From Phorcus lineatus (taxonomy: Eukaryota > Mollusca > Gastropoda > Trochida > Trochidae): a stretch of 64,000 nt of DNA. The notes under the pieces were generated by a model. It was not told the DNA's origin, did no database searches, and saw only the letters and a program-made list of their open reading frames with translations. Shown here piece by piece: positions 24,273 to 38,000 of this stretch. The DNA lies in NCBI GenBank assembly GCA_921293015.1, contig OV121085.1:25805911-25869910 (forward strand), read 5' to 3'. The position numbers were made by a program, and so were the translations under genes. Positions within the stretch are counted from its first letter, which is position 1, and the number at the start of each line of letters is the position of its first letter.

Positions 24273-26269
24273 TGCTCTACATTGCTGGCACTTACAGGCA
24301 TGTATCTAGTGTTGGAGCACTCATGTCAATCAGCCCCCCATATGTTTCTCTCTGATCTGTGTGAGGGAGCCATCAGCCACAACTAGCCCCTGTCAGTCCA
24401 AATATCACTTCCTTGATGGATCATTTAGTTCCAAGGCGGGTTCATTTCAACCTACATTTTAGACATCAAATTGGATACAGGTGTTGTTTTCAGTTCAAGT
24501 ATACTGGGTAAACATATTCCCTTTTTGAAGAAAACGTCATTGTATTTTATTTCATAATTTTACTTAAGGCTTATTCTTATAAAAGGAATGTATTTTTTAA
24601 AAACTAATATCTTTTTATGTTTTTTTATTGAATACATATTTCAAATTCATCAATCTCTTAATTTCCATTACATATTCTTAAACTATGTAAGTCAATCAAT
24701 TATAACTGCTGCATTTACAGGGGCAGTAGCACATATTTTAAAAGATTTATTCTTCAAATTTTCCTCAATAAACATTAGTTAGAGGGTAAAAACATCTCAA
24801 GACTCAAACTTATCATCAGTAGTTGTAAAGGGATAAAGCATAAACCAAAAGTGGCCAATTGTGTGATAACACCTTTTAAATCCTTTGAGGTAGGGAAATG
24901 CATTTACATAGCTTTACTGAACATGGTATATATGTTCCAAACAAAATGCTTCTTTTGATGAATATCTTTCTCTTGCAATTAGAAACATTTATTTTAGTTT
25001 TCATGACATCACTTTATTCATCTAAAAATGGCATCCTACTGTCCCTTTAACAGTTCTTTACAGCTGATAGAAGATTACATAAACTTGAAGGTGAACAAGT
25101 CTGCTTTGTCAAAATGAATTGAAAAGGACCTCAAAATGTTACCAGCCCACATTTGTCTGTCAGATAGGCATGATTTTAACAGTTAATTGTCTCATGTTAG
25201 TTCCATGAGCATGCGGCTTGAGACATTGAATACATTCTTCTTTGTAATACTGCCAAATAAAGTGATGTACTCAATGAGTGTGTGAACGTGAACACATTAG
25301 AATCTTGCTGTGTTAACAACAGTGTCTTTTCTTATGACAACACGATAAACAACTTTAGTTATCTCAAATCAGCCCTGTCCATCATGGCATACCACACTTG
25401 TTCTCTGAATTCATGCTACCAGCCCCAGTAGCTAACAAGAGAATCATCTGAAGACAAAAAGGTTGGGATGAAAGAAGACGAGAAGTGTGGTAGCACCTGA
25501 TAAGTCTTGGAGACAGATGAGAGGGTGAGCAGAGAGGGTCCCCCAGGGGCCGGCCTCCTTGAGCGCTCTGTCAGTTCCCAGCTGGATTCAGGGGTATATA
25601 AGTATGCCTCTCCCCAGTAAGGAGGGCTTGATGAGGGAAGGGTTACAATTGCCATCAATCAGACAGAATTCCTCTCCCTCTGGCCACTAATACCCTGGCC
25701 TGTGATTAGTTAAGCACCAAAGAACAGCACAATGTCTTTATTAGAAGCGCCATGCAGAATGCAGTTTCCCCTCTTGCAACATCTAACAGAACCTAATTGA
25801 TTTGGATTGAGAGCTAAACTTCTGGATCTTTAGGGTGCAACATGCATACCGGAAGAGGACATTTGGTAGCTGTTTTTCTGAAATACAATTTGATGAAAGA
25901 GAAAATTGGCAAAAAGGAATTCTCCTTTTCCTTTAACAGCAGTTAGCGCTGGCAAACGAGCCCAATTTGGAGCCTTTGCTTTTCGTATTGATTTCAAGTG
26001 GAGTACTGGGCAAATAAGTTGAGCAATGGATTTTTCTGTAAAAACTGTGACTTTTATATTCAATTACCAGAAAAATAACTTGGAAATGATTTGGAACTTC
26101 ATGACAGTGTCATTTTTTGCAACATGCGAGCAAATTGTCAGTTTATGAGTGAACAAGTATTTCCATCTCAATGAAGAGCCTGGCTGAAAACATGGCTGTG
26201 TTGTGTGTGCTAATTAAGGGAAAGAAACAACTGAGTACCACATGACCCTGTCTAACCCCATCTGTACCC

Positions 26270-26734
26270 TGCCCCACTCTGACACACCACTACTTGTACC
26301 TAGCATAAACACACCAACACAACCCACTGACCAACTCTGACACACCACTACTTGTACCTAGCATAAACACACCAACACAACCCACTAACCCACTCTAACA
26401 CCACTACTTGTACCCAACATAACCACACCAACACAACCCACTAACCCACTCTAACACCACTACTTGTACCCAACATAACCACACCAACACAACCCACTCA
26501 CCCACTCTAACACCACTACTTGTACCCAACATAACCACACCAACACAACCCACTCACCCACTCTGACACACCACTACTTGTACCCAACATAACCACACCA
26601 ACACAACCCACTCACCCACTCTGACACACCACTACTTGTACCTAGCATAACCACACCAACACAACCCACTCACCCACTCTGACACACCACTACTTGTACC
26701 CAACATAACCACACCAACACAACCCACTCACCCA
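26270..26734. repeat. Minisatellite, about 55-58-bp unit, 8 copies
   Basis: The unit contains CCCACTCTGACACACCACTA, CTTGTACCCAACATAACCAC and ACCAACACAA. Some copies are 3 bp shorter (CTCTAACACC). The array is almost free of G on the plus strand, so it is strongly strand-asymmetric. Confidence 0.92.
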
Positions 26735-27644
26735 CGAACATTTCTCCCTGTCATATCCACTGATAACATGACTTAAACAGATTTCCACTGACTCGATTTG
26801 GCAAACATCAGCAGAAAAATGCTTGTCAATAAAGTATTCACACATATTACATTACATAGGGCTAGCATTAGATGTATTAGATTAAGCACACCATGTAGAA
26901 ACCATTAGCAGTTTGTTTTAGTTTTTAATACTGGCTTCAATGATTAAAATTTAGCTGATGCTGCATGGAAAGAGGATCAGGTTCCCGGGAACAATGGGGA
27001 CAGCAGGGACAGAGTTATCATGATGAGCTTTTGATTTCCTCTAATGACTGTGGACAGGGCTAGTGTATGAAGCTGGCCAGATGTCTTGTCCCCACAGACC
27101 AAGTAATCCACTGGTGTCCCGATGCTGAAATAACCCAATATCTCTATCAACACTAGATCTTTATGGTAATTCAATTTTTTCAAAACCTTTTTAACAAAAG
27201 CTGAAAGACATTTCCGCAGGGAGGTTTCTCATTTTCTAAATAGAATATTCATAGGCCATAAATCTGTTGCATAGAACTTAAATTTCAACCGGGAGATGAC
27301 AAGTTGATTGTTGTGACAACAATGTACATATGTTGTATGCCTAATTCACTCTCACGCTGACAGAAGCTTCACAGTAGGCATCAGACAGGTGGCACGACAC
27401 TTGATGAGGGTTGGAAGGGGGAAAGGGACTGGGGGTGTGCAAACAGGTGCCCTGACACTGGAGACTCAGTTAATGTACACGTGTACGTAATATTTATATC
27501 CAATTAATTTAACCACCAACCAACATCAAAGAACTTCACTGGATACATAGTAGTGGGGGATGCAATCAAATGTTGAGAAAAATGTGGACCAGTGCTTAGT
27601 TTAAAGAGACAGTAGGATTGGTATGAGAGGGAGAGCAGCTAAAA

Positions 27645-28568
27645 TTCAGATATGCTAAGGCTGAGGGACAATTAACCAGTTTTGTGTCAAACTAAATCTA
27701 AGGGATGCTTAGGTTGAGGGACAAACAGCCTTTTGTCATTCTGTACTTCAGTGATCCCAAGGTTAAGGACAAACAGCCTTCTGTCATGCTAAATCTCAGT
27801 GATGCTAAGATTCTGGGGCAAACAGTCTCTAAATCTCAGTGACCTAAGGTTAAGGGGCAAACAACCTTTTTCATGCTAATTCTCAGTCGCGATTAGATTA
27901 AGGGGCAAACAGCCTTCTGTCATGCTAAATGTCAGTGATGCTAAGGTTCAGGGGCAAACAGCTTTGTGTCTCAATAAACCTCAGGGATAATGGGGATAGC
28001 AAGACAAACAACCATGCCCTAAATCTCAGTGATGCTAAGGCTGGGAGGGACAAATGGCCCTATGTTGCGCTAAATCTCAAGGATGCTAAGGTAAAGGATC
28101 AAGAAGCCCTGAATTCTGCTAAATTTCAAGGATTCTTAGGCAAGAGAGACAAACAGTCCTGTGTTGCACTAAATCTCAAGGATGCTAAGGCTGAGAAAGA
28201 CAAACAGCCTTATGATGTGCTAAATCTCAAGGATGCTAAGAATGAGAGGGACAAACAGTCCTGCGTTGTGCTAAATCTCAAGGAAGCTAAGGTTAAGGAT
28301 CAAGAAGCCCTGAATTCTGCTAAAATTCAAGGAAGCTAAGGTTAAGGGTCACGAAGCCCTGAATTCTGCTAAATCTCAAGGAAACTATGGTTAAGGATCA
28401 AGAAGCCCTGAATTCTGCTAAATCTCAAGGATGCTAAGGTTACGGATCAAGAAGCCCTGAATTCTGCTAAATCTCAAGGAAGCTAAGGTTAAGGATCAAG
28501 AAGCCCTGAATTCTGCTAAATCTCAAGGAAGCTAAGGTTAAGGATCAAGAAGCCCTGAATTCTGCTTA
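27645..28568. repeat. 49-bp minisatellite, left part: decayed edge grading into a uniform core
   Basis: Core units contain AAGGATCAAGAAGCCCTGAA, TTCTGCTAAATCTCAAGGA and AGCTAAGGTT (49 bp). The outer units (27645-28080) are diverged and of another subtype (GGGACAAACAGCC, TGTCATGCTAAATCTCAGTG). Units around 28080-28320 alternate between subtypes, and the innermost ones are nearly identical. The array is interrupted at 28569 and resumes at 30228. Confidence 0.93.
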
Positions 28569-30227
28569 CCGTATATTACAGTGTATATGTCGACCCTGTG
28601 TATAAGTCGACCCCCTTTCTCAGGTCCCCAAATTGCTGTCAAAATCATATACCTTGTTTATAAGTCAACCCCCCTAATAGCGCGTGTTGGAGGCAGGTCG
28701 ACATGAAACACGCGGCACGTTGAGAGATTTAGTTACGGTAAGTTGATGTATCGGTAATTTTCAAAGTGAGTTGTAATACGTCAGTGTTTTGTAATACAGT
28801 AAGCATTTGTTTAATAAGAGATTGTTGTAATAAATATATTAAATATAAATATTAATAATAAAAAATACATACGTGTGTGCTGGTGTTTGTTCTTTTTTTT
28901 AAAAAGACTTTTATGTCATTTACTTCTCGGTACATGCGCAGTGTTGAACATAGAGTGCGTATTTGTGTAATTAGTAAATAACGCATCTATAATGAACTGT
29001 GGCGCAAGAAATAATAACAACTGGGCCACACCATATGCAATAAACATTAAGTAGCATTTATATGCATATCATGCGTAGCATTCGGTTTCTAACTCAATTT
29101 AAATGTTACGGTTTTCATAACGAAATTTGGAAATTCCCGTAACTATTTATAGCACATTACCAAGAACTCATACCCGTAAGTGACCTCAGACAAAAGGATA
29201 AATTTAATTGGTTAATTCAGAATGCCCGTATGTGATTTGAATGTAAGGATACATTTCATTGGATAATTCTGTCATAACCTCTCGCTCTGCTTTTCTCGGA
29301 AATTGATAGTCTGAGTCGTGAAATTCCGAGTATTTTACGCGGTGAAAAACAAACCAAATGTCTTCATCAAATTCAAAGAAAGCTAGAAGAGTAATTGATT
29401 TTTTCACGGGAGTGAGGCAATATACATCTACTAATGAGGCAGGGGTACAAGATGAAATTCGTGCCGATAACATTTCCGATGTGACTACACTTCAGTAGAT
29501 ATAACATGTGACAAATCGCGGGGTGTTAATTTTCGCGCTAACATAAAAAACGACTGATTCGCGGGGTTTAATTTTCGCGCATATCGACAAAGCAATTGGT
29601 GAGAAAAACTGCATGTACCGTGCAGAAAAATTACAGTGATACTAATAGTAATTACCTATCGGTTCTCGTGTAATTGTTACGTCTATGTTACGTTTTGTTG
29701 ACAGTTATTGAACCGTAGGCCTATATCCATCGAACGTGCAAATTGGCGAAATATAATGATATTACAGTACGTCTTTTATTTAATTCATTTTCATAACTAA
29801 AAGTTATGATAGAAATAACGTTAGATCAGGGAAATAAGTCTTAGCTTATGTTCAACTTCGACAGTAATTTTCATCGCCGAACATTAAAAATTCAAAATGG
29901 CGTCGATCGATAAGATTTTTACAAACGGATCAATTTAAAATCGATCAAACTGGATTCCCAATCATAGTAATTTATTTATTTTTAGGAATTAAATATAATA
30001 AAAAAACAGTAAAATATGTAATATTTATAAAAGTAATTTTATTTCAATATTTTGACAATGAGTTGACATCGTGGCTTCCGGTTTGAATCTTGTCTGTTCG
30101 TCTCCTACCGGCAGATCGTCACTTGACCTCAGAATTTTTTGGTCTCAAACATAGACCTCGTATATAAGTCGACCCCCCTCCTTGACCCCTCAATTTCTGG
30201 TATAAAAAACTCGACTTATACACTTTA
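28569..30227. mobile_element. Transposon-like insertion inside the 49-bp array
   Basis: This 1,659-bp segment interrupts the minisatellite between TA (28567-28568) and TA (30228-30229), fitting a TA target duplication as in Tc1/mariner/pogo elements. The left end carries GTGTATATGTCGACC and TGTATAAGTCGACCCCC. The right end carries TATATAAGTCGACCCCCC and, inverted, CTCGACTTATACACTT. Terminal symmetry is imperfect: the left end has about ten extra bases (CCGTATATTA). It has no transposase frame, so it is non-autonomous or decayed. An internal GCGGGG...AATTTTCGCGC pair (29518-29580) may mark a second, nested element. Confidence 0.75.
29358..29498 (+). CDS. Small ORF (46 aa) inside the insertion, unknown
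   Basis: The frame begins MSSSNSKKARRVIDFFTGVR and ends in TAG. A short Ser/Lys-rich start followed by a (I/V)-D-F-F motif resembles N-termini of some hAT/zinc-finger transposase-type proteins, but 46 residues are too few to assign. It could be a leftover 5' exon of an autonomous ancestor or chance. I do not recognise it with confidence. Confidence 0.2.
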   Translation: MSSSNSKKARRVIDFFTGVRQYTSTNEAGVQDEIRADNISDVTTLQ

Positions 30228-31000
30228 TAATCTCAAGGAAGCTAAGGTTAAGGATCAAGAAGCCCTGAATTCTGCTAAATCTCAAGGAAGCTATGGTTAC
30301 GGATCAAGAAGCCCTGAATTCTGCTAAATCTCAAGGAAGCTATGGTTACGGATCAAGAAGCCCTGAATTCTGCTAAATCTCAAGGAAGCTTAGGTTAAGG
30401 ATCAAGAAGCCCTGAATTCTGCTTAATCTCAAGGAAGCTATGGTTAAGGATCAAGAAGCCCTGAATTCTGCTAAATCTCAAGGAAGCTAAGGTTAAGGAT
30501 CAAGAAGCCCTGAATTCTGCTAAATCTCAAGGAAGCTAAGGTTAAGGATCAAGAAGCCCTGAATTCTGCTTAATCTCAAGGATGCTAAGGTTACGGATCA
30601 AGAAGCCCTGAATTCTGCTAAATCTCAAGGAAGCTTAGGTTAAGGATCAAGAAGCCCTGAATTCTGCTTAATCTCAAGGAAGCTAAGGTTAAGGATCAAG
30701 AAGCCCTGAATTCTGCTTAATCTCAAGGAAGCTTAGGTTAAGGATCAAGAAGCCCTGAATTCTGCTAAATCTCAAGGAAGCTAAGGTTAAGGATCAAGAA
30801 GCCCTGAATTCTGCTAAATCTCAAGGAAGCTATGGTTAAGGATCAAGAAGCCCTGAATTCTGCTTAATCTCAAGGATGCTAAGGTTACGAATCAAGAAGC
30901 CCTGAATTCTGCTAAATCTCAAGGAAGCTATGGTTAAGGATCAAGAAGCCCTGAATTCTGCTAAATCTCAAGGATGTTTTGGATGAGAGAGACAAACAGT
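30228..31000. repeat. 49-bp minisatellite, right part
   Basis: About 15 units continue the array after the insertion with the same core sequence; the 49-bp period was measured between GCCCTGAATT words at 30262 and 30311. The last unit (about 30960-31005) reverts to the old subtype (GAGAGAGACAAACAGTCCTG) seen at the left edge, so the array has old units at both ends and a uniform centre. Confidence 0.93.
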
Positions 31001-34000
31001 CCTGTGTTGTGAACCATGTTTCACTCTTTACAACCCCTGATACGCTAGTCTGGCAACTCAACCTAACTCAAGGTACAAGAGCTTCTCAGTGACTTTACAA
31101 CAATGGAAGTGTACTATTGTGCGGGACTGGAGGTTGACCTTTACAAGGGGCTGGTAGCTAGGGAAGTCAGTACGGCTGGGTGCCAAGTTTCACAACACAG
31201 CCTCGTTAACCTCCCGTCTACCTGCCCTATACCTGTCACTCACACGGATGATTGACAGCCTCATGTTCATTACCCGCCTGATCAACTTCAATCAGGTTAA
31301 TTATTTATCATTACCTGCCTACAGCTATCAAATTAATCACAACAGCTCAGGGATACTTCCCAAACTCCATCAAACGACAGCTAGGATGCATAATCCTATT
31401 TGACTCTGTACATCATTTAGATGTGACATTTACCTTCACACGTTTTCCTGAGATAACCGTTATCTAGGATAACTTCTTAGGGGTATCTTACAAGATGGAT
31501 CTACTGGATATCATCATCACTCTGTGTTGAACTATCACATATTGATAATAAAGTTGTTTTTTTATGATAAATAAATACAATATATTTCTCTTAATGAATG
31601 AATGAAGGTTTATTCAGAAGTAAATAAGGCCACCGGCCAGTATTAAAAGTCATACAAACACGAATAATACAACATGATAATATTTCTCTTTATTATCAAT
31701 GTTATTATTGATAATATTAGAATGTAATAATCATGAAAACAGACAAAAATAATATTCTCAAATTGATATATAAAATAATAACTTTATGAAAAAAAGAGTT
31801 TAATTAAACAAGAATCTGTTATTAGTTGTTAATTTATGAATATTTCAAAATTAAAATAAGTAAGAAAAGATTCATGATATTGTCGGTAAAAACAAGAGGT
31901 GACAGAAGTTACTGATCCATCCATTAGATCTTGATACATGGCTGATATGTTGAAGTCACAGCCCCTGCAGCAGCTCACACGATGAACATCCAACACAGGT
32001 TGATCTCTTTTCAATCAACACTTGTAAAACACTGACAGTTACCCATCTCTTATTTGTAGCTGTTATCATTTTCTTTCAATTTCACACTTTAAGAGTGAAT
32101 GCAAATGTGTTGTGGATGAACACACTAGTCACTGGGTAGGTAGAGTGACAGTGTAATGAGACTCGGTCCCCATGCAGACAAGTTTGATCCCTCCCAACAC
32201 TTGCAGAAGGTCGTGTTTAAGGAAAGTCTAAATTTTGTGGAGAAATGAGGCTGAAATACCATTTTTTTCTCAGGCTCACTTAAACATTTCATTAAAAAGT
32301 TTCATTAAAAAATAATTGAAAGAGTCTACTCAGCAAACACAAAACTTTTTAATGAAGCAATTAAGTATAAGAACTTAGTAACTGAAGGGCCAAGTTTGCA
32401 AGCCAGCACTCTCAGACCTACTTCGTGTTGCTGTGTGCTCAGTCTTAAGAAAGACTGCATTCAGACTACACAAATAAATCTCATCCGCCAATAAGTGTGC
32501 TGTTGTGTTTAGACTGTTAATACAAGCAAACATGAAGCAATTCTTTTCTTCTTCTGACATTTTCCGGCATTCCACTCAGCTAAACAGCAGATGTACCATG
32601 CTCAAAACTATCAAGAAGATCAACACAGAGACTTCTTCGGTTTCTCCACAACTTGCAGGAGGCACACTGTCTGTATAGATTCTTCAATTGCAGATACATT
32701 TATGAAATGAAATCAGACTGCAGATACAATTTGTTACAGTCTGCATACAATGGTTTAATGACATTGAAGGCCTTCTCTTGGGTAAACATTATATTTCTAA
32801 GGATGATTTCACTTCTACATACACATTTCCTGAGCATGAAAAGCTCAGAGATCCATAAATCTTAACTTCGTCAAATGAAATAATGATTTGCAAAAAAATG
32901 TATTTCAAATAGCTTGCCTGTAAAGCCTAGAGATCATAAATTCAGATTATTTGGCCTTTGGTTGCACTGCATATTTCTTTTCAATCTGAAATCAATATCT
33001 TTCTTTGAGAATTAGATGAATTTTCCTCCAACACTTAGGAAGAAATCTCACCCAACCATCATTACTGTCATAGAAGGCAGATAGGAATCAATTCTAATGT
33101 GGCAGGATCAATTTCGTGTGTGAAATATGACAACCGTTTCTCATTTGCTGCCTCCCTCCACTTCCACTTCAGGGGATCTTGCACCACGGGGAAAAAGTAG
33201 TGAGTGTTTGCACTCTGACTTTCGAACAATCTCCACTTGTCCACAAAAACATGGCCTCCTGTGATCACCCAGTAATTGACTAATGCAGTTTTATACAGGG
33301 CTGGACTAGCTCTTGCAAGATGGGCGTCAGTGAGGAGATCTAAAGGTCAGGTGAGAAGTTCCCAGGTGTGTTCACGTTCATTAACAGACTTCCTACCTGC
33401 ACACTGAGATCCATACCTAGTGCCTCCAATGTCTAATGTTTCTATCAATAGATCTAGCGAACATAACAGTCGCTTAGAAAAGATCAAATGTACAGCAAAC
33501 CACTTAAATCCCACTTTCTTTTTTGCAAAGACGTCTCCTTAAAACATTCATGGAACATCAAGCGTTTTTCCCTCAAACAAAAAGCTCTCGTCAGAAGCCT
33601 GAATCGCAATTTTAGCCAGGTGTGTGGTGTATAGAGTTACAGTCTCATCCGAGTACAGGGCATCGTTACAACTGATCCATTTAATAGTCTGTTGATCTGT
33701 AACACTATACATCTAAAATAATTTTATCAAATAAAGCTGGCCTGACTTATCGTGAAAAAAAACCTAAATTCATCTAGATATGAATTGATGAAAACCATTC
33801 TACAATGTGAAAAACATACACCTCTGAATTTGTACATTTCTGAAATAATCATAGCCTTTTTAAAATAAATTTATTCATAACACATGAATGAAAAGTTGTG
33901 TATTGCTCTAAAGATTTAAGCCAAAGCTGACAATAAGTCACTTTATACCAATCTCACTTGAAGTACTTATTGCATAATGGCCTTGTGACAATAAACTTTC

Positions 34001-34494
34001 ATTCATATTGCTGCAAAACGTCAGTAACCGTCCTTAATACAATCTCCTTACAGGTTTGTATTATTCATGTTGTAACAGTGGAAGAGTAAAACATGTAAAC
34101 TTGAGCATAAATGTTTTCACATCAATTGAGATACGTCACATGCAACTGTTGGGCATGATGCAGACAAGATACTATGAATTTAAGTTAGCTCTTAGCTATG
34201 GTTATGCATACAAATACAGCTTTTTTTTAAATCTAAATCTTTCAAAGTCATATTCAATTCATGTAATTATGTTATGAAACAGATTATATGTCATTTTGGT
34301 GATTAATATAATAAACAGAGAGAAACAGATTTTACAATGCCTTTATCATTTTAAAATGTGAAACGTTTTGAAAGTTATGTTAACTGCCATTAGAAGATAT
34401 TATCATTCTATAGCCATATAAAAAAGACATTGATAGACCCATGGTTATTGGTATAGCATGGTTTGCACCAGTATGTTCCATGCACCTAGGATTT

Positions 34495-35013
34495 TCCCAG
34501 CCCTACTAACAGGGTCTACAACTCACGAACCATCTCCCAGCCCTACTGGCAGGGTCTACAACTCACGAACCATCTCCCAGTCCTACTGGCAGGGTCTACA
34601 ACTCATGAACCATCTCCCAGTCCTACTGGCAGGGTCTACACCTCAAGAACTATCTCCCAGTCCTATTGGCAGGGTCTACAACTCACGAACCATCTCCCAG
34701 TCCTACTGGCAGGGTCTACAACTCACGAACCATCTCCCAGTCCTACTGACAGGGTCTACAACTAACGAACCATCTCCCAGTCCTACTGGCAGGGTCTACA
34801 ACTCACGAACCATCTCCCAGTCCTACTGGCAGGGTCTACAAACTCACAAACCATCTTCAAGCCCTACTAGCAGGGTCTACAACTCACGAACCATCTCCCA
34901 GTCCTACTGGCAGGGTCTACAACTCACGAACCATCTCCCAGTCCTACTGGCAGGGTCTTCAACTCACGAACTATCTCCCAGTCCTACTGGCAGGGTCTAC
35001 AACTCACGAACCT
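34495..35013. repeat. Minisatellite, 40-bp unit, 13 copies
   Basis: The unit is AGGGTCTACAACTCACGAAC + CATCTCCCAGTCCTACTGGC. The 40-bp period is not a multiple of 3, so the 201-codon plus-strand frame across it (34458-35063) is a 120-bp super-period translation of the repeat and not a gene. Confidence 0.95.
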
Positions 35014-38000
35014 TCTCTTCTCTCATCATGCTCATTAAACATGTATTACCTATGTTTCAGTAGCTGTTGATCTTTACCAAGTAAGATTAATTATCTCAAT
35101 TCTTCTGTACATTTATCTGTAAGTTTATCTAAAATCTTCCAGTAAAATATTTACACATTGATTTCATTAAAAGACAACTCTACTGTGTTGATGTTTTATG
35201 ACACATCAGATTAAGTGACCTTTCTTAATAGTTCTGCTTATGGATAATTAAGAAGATCGGCTAGAAAAGAAAGATAGTAATTTTATAAACATTGCTTGGG
35301 AAGTTGTCACCTGAAACTATCCCAGTACTGAGAATTTATTGTCCATTTACTGATTCTTTGCCACATTGCAAAGTTCAGTTACAGACTTCACCATGACATT
35401 AAGAGATTTCCTCAGGGCAGCTCCTTACACAAAATCACCTAAACACCTATATTAGACATATTTCTACCATGAGAGGTGGGATATTTTGTGTTCATTCTCC
35501 TGTTTGCATTCTCTTGGTTAATATTAAAGAAGTAGACAGAAAAAATTTACCAGAACTGGTTTAAATGTTATTCTGGTCTTGAAGGTGAATATTGCTCTGC
35601 TTAAATGTATCCTGCAACTAACTTATTCATTAACTTTTTAATAACAGTGCATGAATATCATTAAGTAGATTGCCACTTCACGTGTGTGATATGTAAACAC
35701 AGACCTGGGAGTTTGCCATGATTCACTGTGCACACGAAAGCCCAACTAGACTTTTAATTACTAGTAATTCTTAATGGCTGATTTAGTGAGGTGAGGTGAC
35801 GCTTAAAAAGGACAGTCCCATAGGGGTATTTTCTTTTGTGGAAACAAAATTCAAGGGGACATTTCAGTTTATACATGACGGTTATTAGTACATGATTATC
35901 ATAATCCAGTTGAAACATGTTACTGAGGGTGACAATTTTGTTTATTTAGATTTGACAAGATAAATGCGAGCACGCACACACACAGCAACAACAAGATCAG
36001 AAGAACTAGAAGTGAAGTCATTAATCAGAGCTAGGAGTGTGAAAAGACTTGCTACTTCATTACAAGGCATTGCTAATTAGTCTTATCATAAATCATTTGT
36101 GAATGTGTCAATATTCTAACCATACATATAGTTACTTTTTATAATCTTGTATAATTAGTGAAAATATGGAGCCTTTCATGTCATTTTCCTCAGACTATAT
36201 AGGTAACAGAAAGGTCAGCCTCTTTAATGCTGTTCTTGTGAGAACTTCATTTATGTCAAGGTGTTTGTATTATTGCAGGGGGAAAGCCTACAACACCACC
36301 ATGATTCTACATTGAGGTGGAACCCGAGTGTTCAGGGCTGCAGATACCACACTTTGAATGTAACCATTCAACAAAATCTACAAAAACAACAGTTCTGATA
36401 TAGAGCTACATAAATAGTTAACAGTTGTAGAATTCCATTTTATATTAACTTCATTTAACTTATCAGCCATACACAAACAAAAACTACTAAAATATTGCAA
36501 TCCGGGATAACAAAATTTCATATTTTATGATTTCATATGGTGGTACAGAAAGGCAGATATAATGACACTAATTAACAGTAACAGGTTGTTAGGCTGAAAA
36601 TAGAACTATTCTTGAGTGAACACAGACAGAAAGATAATGCACTATGACTCATGTAGTGAAAGCTTCAATAGTAAACGGTTGAATATGTTTGGGTTTTATG
36701 ATCACAATCTACACAAAACAATCTAAATCAAAAGAAGATATTTTTGCTGTAGAGCTGGTATATAAACCTGTCTGGCAAGTTGGGTCGCTATCTCCCTTGG
36801 CTCAGGTCAACTGTACAGGTACGGGGCGCTGTTTAACCCTCGTTACCACCAGGTAAACTCTCTTACTGGATCTATTACCCCAGTGACTGGAGCCTCCAAG
36901 TACACTTGCCTCAATACAAACTTCTCCCTCATGTCAATTGTTTGAAAACTTGTGAAAACCATTCCTTTTAAATGCACAATTTCTTTTTAAGGCAGAGCAT
37001 CTTAGCAATTATCAAAATAAGAGGCTGAGGGAACCTGGAATTCAGATTATTGGTGGGAAATGGACTTTATAGAATCTATTAAAGTTTCATTTCAGGCTGA
37101 TTGACGTGTAAAGGGAAATTATGATTCAGTGGACTGTACATGATAGGCTATCAGTTTAAAGTCAATAAGAATTAATCTGGCAAATATCCAGTCTTTCTAA
37201 ATACCAAAGTAAAATTTTGACATTAATAAGATTGTACTACTTAAGTTACAGCCTCATAAACATCATGATTGTATGTTTATTTGCTAGATAGTTACATATT
37301 CTATATCTACAACCATTAGGCGATATCTTCTCTTATCTCAACTGGAAATGTCCTTGATATTTATGGAACATTATCAGGTAGTATAAATATTTTACATTTA
37401 TGGCAGTCAGCTTTTATGAATTCTACTGATTGTAACAACTTCATATAATATGACATATGTGATCTTGCATATCAAAATAATATGAGCCTGCTCATTCTTC
37501 CTTGAAAAAAGTTTAATGAAAAATTTATTTACTTGATTTAGGGAATCACCTCACATGATCATGACTAATTTGGAATTCAAGGTTGCTTAGAAATCCTTCA
37601 ATCCAAAACTTTCCAAAATTTACCAATTATTGAAAGCGAATAATTATTAACTTTTTATTTAATTCTTTACAAGTTTTGCTTGCTTTTCAGGTAATTTTCA
37701 TGACCAAATATTTCACCAATCAAGCCTAAGGACACTAACCCATTCCCCCCTCCCCCTCTAAAAAAATTCCTACACCCCACAACAATCTTAACAATTAATG
37801 ATTAACGACAATAATTCAGTCTGATCATGTTTCGCCAGATATTGTTATCACTTTTAGGCTTTAATTTATCAAAAATCATCAGTTACAGAACTGAAAACTT
37901 CAACTGATAGTCACAATAGATTGACTATGAAGAGCCAGAGATGAGAACAAAGGTTTATGCTGAACTGTAGTAATTACAGAAGATGAGACTGACAGTGCGA

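Noticed and set aside
34458-35063. 201-codon plus-strand frame
   Set aside because: It is a translation of the 40-bp minisatellite; the period is not divisible by three and there is no domain or gene context.
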